Shown piece by piece: positions 15,428 through 18,194 of a stretch of 18,194 bases of DNA (positions are counted from its first letter, which is position 1; the number at the start of each line of letters is the position of its first letter). This DNA comes from CAYVAP01 sp964343195. Lineage in GTDB: Bacteria > Bacteroidota > Bacteroidia > J057. The DNA lies in the NCBI GenBank assembly GCA_964343195.1, contig CAYFIR010000131.1:1-18194 (forward strand), read 5' to 3'. The notes beneath the pieces were generated by a model. It was not told the DNA's origin and did not search any database. It saw nothing but the letters and a program-made list of their open reading frames with translations. The position numbers and the translations under genes are program-made.

Positions 15428-15541
15428 CCCGCTTCGCGGGATCGTGGATCAGCGGGACCTACTTTCTTTCAAAAGAAAGTAGGCAAAGAAACCTGGGCAT
15501 TCCATTCTGCCCCGCAGGCCGCCCCGGTTCACCGAATGCCC
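15428..15541. repeat. Composite palindromic intergenic element
   Basis: Three dyads occur in a row: CCCGC-TTC-GCGGG (15428-15440); a perfect 12-bp stem CCTACTTTCTTT / AAAGAAAGTAGG with a 2-nt centre (15458-15483) followed by GCAAAGAAACC; and GGGCATTC / GAATGCCC (15495-15502 with 15534-15541). From memory, the middle stem followed by CAAAGAAA is a widely scattered intergenic word in several bacterial phyla; I could not check this. There is no T-run, so its use as a terminator is uncertain. Confidence 0.7.
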
Positions 15542-15741
15542 CCCTACGCCGCCACAAGCTTGCTTTATAGCTCTTTTGGAAGAGGGCTTTGAAAACGACA
15601 GGTTTATTTCTGCGTCTCTGTACCTACCGCTATGCGGTATCTTCGATCTGCGTGAGAAAAATAGCAGCGTATTATTCTTCCATTTGCTGCCCTAGAGTCC
15701 AGCGCCAGCAGAGGGGGAGTGCACGCGAATCAATTATTTCC

Positions 15742-15770
15742 TTTGCAATTCGAATAAATATCTATATTGC
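15742..15770 (+). promoter_or_regulatory. Possible promoter of the 2OG oxygenase gene
   Basis: TTTG (15742-15745), 17 bp, then TATATTGC (15763-15770), which resembles TAnnTTTG but is imperfect in its last bases. It would give a leader of about 110 nt. Confidence 0.28.
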
Positions 15771-15886
15771 GCGGCTATTCTGATCCTAAGATCCGTCCCA
15801 CAGATTGAGGAGGCCGCTGTGTCGGGGGGCGTGAAGCTCCGGCTTTTTACATCATTAGAAACGCTTTTTCGCTGCATGATCCGCTC

Positions 15887-16510
15887 ATGAATAGTGAAAC
15901 ACCCTCTCTCGCCCTCGAAGCTAAATTCGAGCTATTGATCGATGGGATGCTGAATCAAGGATTTGGCCTCTGTGATCAGTTTTTTTCTCCAGACCTGCTC
16001 CTTGGACTGCAGAAAAACCTCATGAAGTACCACCAATCTGGAGAAATGCACCCAGCCGGAGTCGGTCGCAAGTTCGACTACCAGCGAAATGCCGAGATCC
16101 GAGGAGATGTGATCCGGTGGATCGAACCCGAGAGTGCCGACCCGCATGAGGCGGCCTTCAATCAGCAGATCAAGGCCTTCGTCCAGTACCTCAACCAAAC
16201 CTGCTACGCTGGCATCAACGCATTTGAGTTTCACTACGCCAGCTATGAGCCAGGCAGCTTTTTCAAGCGGCACATCGATCAGTTTCGCAGTGATCGGGGC
16301 CGCAAATATTCCCTCGTGATGTATCTGAACGAGAATTGGGAGGCCAAGGATGGGGGGCAACTTACCCTGTATCTACCGGACAGAGAAGAGACGGTTGTTC
16401 CCATCGCGGGGCGGGCGGTCTTCTTCAAAAGTGACGAACTGGAGCACGAGGTGAAGCCTGCGCACGAACGTCCTCGCATCGGCATCGCCGGATGGCTGAA
16501 AAGCGTTTGA
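15887..16510 (+). CDS. 2-oxoglutarate/Fe(II)-dependent oxygenase (prolyl hydroxylase-like)
   Basis: A 207-residue protein with the double-stranded beta-helix signature of 2OG-Fe(II) dioxygenases. The iron triad is His129 and Asp131 (FFKRHIDQF) with His187 (DELEHEVKP). Arg197 in RPRIGIAGWLK would bind the 2-oxoglutarate carboxylate. FEFHYASYEPGSFF before the HxD and GGQLTLYLP after it match the bacterial P4H-like group. Such enzymes hydroxylate protein or small-molecule substrates; here the substrate is unknown. All key residues are present and no signal peptide is seen. Its TGA is directly followed by the last base pair of the convergent glycosyltransferase gene, leaving no room for a separate terminator. 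Confidence 0.88.
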   Translation: MNSETPSLALEAKFELLIDGMLNQGFGLCDQFFSPDLLLGLQKNLMKYHQSGEMHPAGVGRKFDYQRNAEIRGDVIRWIEPESADPHEAAFNQQIKAFVQYLNQTCYAGINAFEFHYASYEPGSFFKRHIDQFRSDRGRKYSLVMYLNENWEAKDGGQLTLYLPDREETVVPIAGRAVFFKSDELEHEVKPAHERPRIGIAGWLKSV

Positions 16511-17428
16511 CTACAGCCTTCGCCTCGCGATCTGGGTGGACTCCTGGGCCAGGTAGAGCAGTTTGTACGCATCAAACCACCTCAGCGGGGCTTTCCCAGA
16601 GGCTATTGCTTGTCTGAGGCCTGGTTTCAACAGACGAAATGCTACCCGCATGGCTGGAGCCACTGCTTTTACTTTTTCGTAGGTTTTCAACAAGGTCACC
16701 GTTTGGGCAAATGCTGGCGGCAGGTCAAAGTCCTGCCAGATGCACACCAGGTTCTGGATACCCTGCTCGGTTTTGTGGAGAAAGTCAGCATTGGTGGCGA
16801 GGTCCTGGTGCTGCACCGGATTGTCCAGGTGCAGGATCGATTCGCCCCGTTGCGAAAGCTGAAACCCAAAGAGCGTGTCTTCGTGGCCGTATTGCTTCAG
16901 CCGTTCGTCGAATCGGATGTCGAGCATCAGTTCCCTGAAAATGAGGAAGTTATTGGTCATGAAGGACCGATGGGCATGAGCCTGCCGGATGGTGGCCCGT
17001 TGGCTTTCGCGCTCCCTTCCATAGCGCCAGTGTAGGCGAAATTCCGGCTCAGGGGTTTCCTGCTGATAGACCCTTCCTCCGCAGATCACCCGCACATTGG
17101 GATGTTCCTGAATGGCTGATACGTAGTTTTGCAGGAAGTTTTCCTCGGTGATTTCCGCATCATTGTCCAGGAACAGCAGGTAGGGAAACTTCGCTGCTTC
17201 GGCGAGCCGGTTGCGGATGGCCGCTCGGCCGATATTGGCAGGGAGAAATGACAGTGAAACTCCGCTCAGCTCTCCTAACTCCCGATTGATCCCGATCCAC
17301 TTTTCCCCGGACCCATCATCCATAAGGACCAGTTCCGCCGGTACGGATAGTTGCGCTACCTGGGCAAGCAATGCCTGCACCAGTGGCCGTACATCGAGTT
17401 GGTAAATGGGAATGCAGATGGAAAGCAC
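16511..17428 (-). CDS. Family 2 glycosyltransferase
   Basis: A 305-residue GT-A fold glycosyltransferase that would move a sugar from a nucleotide donor to a polysaccharide, lipid or protein acceptor on the cytoplasmic side. Marks are the N-terminal strand LSICIPIY, MDDGSG (36-41), NIGRAAIRN (65-73), the metal-binding LFLDNDAE with DND at 88-90, and the later acid-rich FDERLKQYGHEDTLFG (173-188) that usually supplies the catalytic base. No transmembrane segment is evident. The start is GTG at 17428-17426; no ATG lies in frame nearby, and the protein begins right at the first beta strand as expected. No other cell-wall or polysaccharide genes are present in the window. Confidence 0.9.
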   Translation of the reverse strand: MLSICIPIYQLDVRPLVQALLAQVAQLSVPAELVLMDDGSGEKWIGINRELGELSGVSLSFLPANIGRAAIRNRLAEAAKFPYLLFLDNDAEITEENFLQNYVSAIQEHPNVRVICGGRVYQQETPEPEFRLHWRYGRERESQRATIRQAHAHRSFMTNNFLIFRELMLDIRFDERLKQYGHEDTLFGFQLSQRGESILHLDNPVQHQDLATNADFLHKTEQGIQNLVCIWQDFDLPPAFAQTVTLLKTYEKVKAVAPAMRVAFRLLKPGLRQAIASGKAPLRWFDAYKLLYLAQESTQIARRRL

Positions 17429-17467
17429 AGGGCGGGTTTTAGGGTATCGGCGGTGCGACGATTTGTG

Positions 17468-17488
17468 TCAAATGCCAAATGCAATTTT
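17468..17488. repeat. Short heptamer pair in the divergent GT/TetR spacer
   Basis: TCAAATG and CCAAATG are followed by the related CAATTTT. Only two good units are present, so chance is possible. The 145-bp spacer also holds TAACTTTT (17500-17507), but no -33 box sits at a proper distance from it. Confidence 0.3.
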
Positions 17489-17573
17489 TTGAATCGTCGT
17501 AACTTTTCCCAATATTTAACATCGTTAGGCATTATCACAAGTTTTTCTCCGGCTTTCTCTCAAAAACTTCCCT

Positions 17574-18167
17574 ATGGGCATCAAAGAACGTCGTCAACGA
17601 GAAATTGAGGCTGTAAAAGCCAATATTCTGGAGGCTTCACGCCGTCTCGCCATCGAACAGGGATGGCCCAAGGTGTCCATTCGCAAGATTGCCAACGAAA
17701 TCGAGTTCACCCCGCCGGTCATCTACGAGCATTACAAAAACAAGGAAGCCATCCTGATCGAGCTGGAAGAGATCGGCTTTCGGCAGCTCAGATACAGCAT
17801 GGAGGAAGCCCGTGAGCAGAGTCAAGCCCCTGCCGATCAGCTAATGGCCATGACGGAGGCTTATTGGGACTGGGCATTTGCCCAGAAGGAGTTGTATCAG
17901 GTGATGTTCAACCTCGAAGGGATTCATTCCACTCCTCCTACCTCCACCGCCCTCCGTGATGCCGGCAAACCTGTAGTCAAGACCCTGCAACAGCTACATC
18001 TGTTCAGCACTGAGGTGGAAGAACTCTTCTTCAACTGGTGGGCCATGGCGCATGGGCACGTGTCCATCGTAATCAGCGGTCAGGTGAGCGGCATGCAGCA
18101 TCAGATGAGGCGCTATCTACTCGCAGGGGTGGAGCGGTTTGTACAATCATTGGCCCAGAAGGGGTGA
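17574..18167 (+). CDS. TetR/AcrR-family transcriptional regulator
   Basis: A 197-residue regulator. The N-terminal helix-turn-helix domain (about 12-60) reads ANILEASRRLAIEQGWPKVSIRKIANEI in outline, with the recognition helix near FTPPVIYEHYKNKEAIL (45-61), typical of TetR proteins. The C-terminal helical ligand domain contains FFNWWAMAHGHVSIVISGQ, a WHG-type signature found in one TetR subgroup. It would act as a dimeric repressor of nearby genes, released by a small hydrophobic ligand. The likeliest target is itself plus the gene that seems to start 3 bp after its stop. It is divergent from the glycosyltransferase gene across 145 bp. Confidence 0.92.
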   Translation: MGIKERRQREIEAVKANILEASRRLAIEQGWPKVSIRKIANEIEFTPPVIYEHYKNKEAILIELEEIGFRQLRYSMEEAREQSQAPADQLMAMTEAYWDWAFAQKELYQVMFNLEGIHSTPPTSTALRDAGKPVVKTLQQLHLFSTEVEELFFNWWAMAHGHVSIVISGQVSGMQHQMRRYLLAGVERFVQSLAQKG

Positions 18168-18170
18168 AAT

Positions 18171-18194
18171 ATGAGTGGGATAACAGCTCCGGCA
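18171..18194 (+). CDS. Possible start of the next gene (partial, cut by window end)
   Basis: An ATG 3 bp after the TetR stop opens a frame (MSGITAPA) that runs off the window. AGAAGGGG, 7-14 bp upstream, is a good Shine-Dalgarno candidate inside the end of the TetR gene. Tight coupling to a TetR gene is typical of a controlled target such as an exporter or enzyme, but eight codons cannot identify it. Confidence 0.4.

Larger units (their letters stand above)
15255..15886. other. 632-bp intergenic region with scattered hairpins
   Basis: No credible gene was found. After the HD gene come GTCCGG-N12-CCGGAC (15277-15300), which overlaps a direct repeat of CTGTCCG, and CGGTC-AGA-GACCG (15340-15352). 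A larger palindromic element follows (15428-15541, listed separately), then TACCGC-TAT-GCGGTA (15625-15639). The last 150 bp are A/T-rich and hold a weak promoter candidate. The frame at 15385-15570 runs through the palindromes and is not believed. Confidence 0.55.

Noticed and set aside
15385..15570. 61-residue plus-strand frame
   Set aside because: It runs through a composite palindromic element; such peptides are common artefacts of that element.
15887..17428. Oxygenase and glycosyltransferase as one glycan-modifying cluster
   Set aside because: They are convergent, not co-transcribed, and no other polysaccharide genes are nearby.

Overview
The window looks like a piece of a Bacteroidota chromosome, probably from the Saprospiria (Lewinella-like) side of the phylum. 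The evidence is a long single-chain PurL of the Bacteroidota kind, a promoter upstream of the LuxR-type gene with the Bacteroidota TTTG / TAnnTTTG layout, starts that mostly lack a Shine-Dalgarno sequence, and many short intergenic repeats. No database search was possible, so the lineage is an inference. No rRNA, tRNA, CRISPR array, insertion sequence or phage gene was found.

Layout. On the minus strand (163-2611) an aspartoacylase-type zinc hydrolase lies just downstream of an apparently circularly permuted ATP-grasp ligase; the two probably form one operon. A repeat-rich gap of 0.6 kb follows, then recG on the plus strand (3210-5312). After a second gap of 0.57 kb with hairpins and a dyad come a PAS-LuxR regulator (5881-6645), a lipoprotein alpha/beta hydrolase (6745-8490), a Uma2-family nuclease-fold protein (8543-9133), an Rpn-family PD-(D/E)XK nuclease (9254-10108) and purL (true start 10209, end 13853). 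A tandem array with a 284-bp period (13905-14610) full of hairpins separates purL from an HD-domain phosphohydrolase (14622-15254). A third repeat-bearing gap of 0.63 kb precedes a 2OG-Fe(II) oxygenase (15887-16510), which meets a convergent family 2 glycosyltransferase (16511-17428, minus) with no base between the stop codons. A TetR regulator (17574-18167) and the first codons of a possible next gene close the window.

Most genes are unrelated housekeeping or accessory genes, each probably transcribed alone. The one likely functional pair is the ATP-grasp ligase plus the aspartoacylase-like hydrolase, which could make and trim an amide or peptide-like bond. The two neighbouring PD-(D/E)XK genes (Uma2, Rpn) are accessory genes often seen in multiple copies in genomes.

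The most unusual content is intergenic. It comprises (i) the recently duplicated hairpin array, (ii) degenerate tandem repeats of mostly 7 bp, with a different unit at each site, next to several genes, similar in style to the heptanucleotide STRR repeats of cyanobacteria, (iii) an array of octamers and 44-bp repeats before recG, and (iv) REP-like hairpins with shared loop sequences at separate loci.
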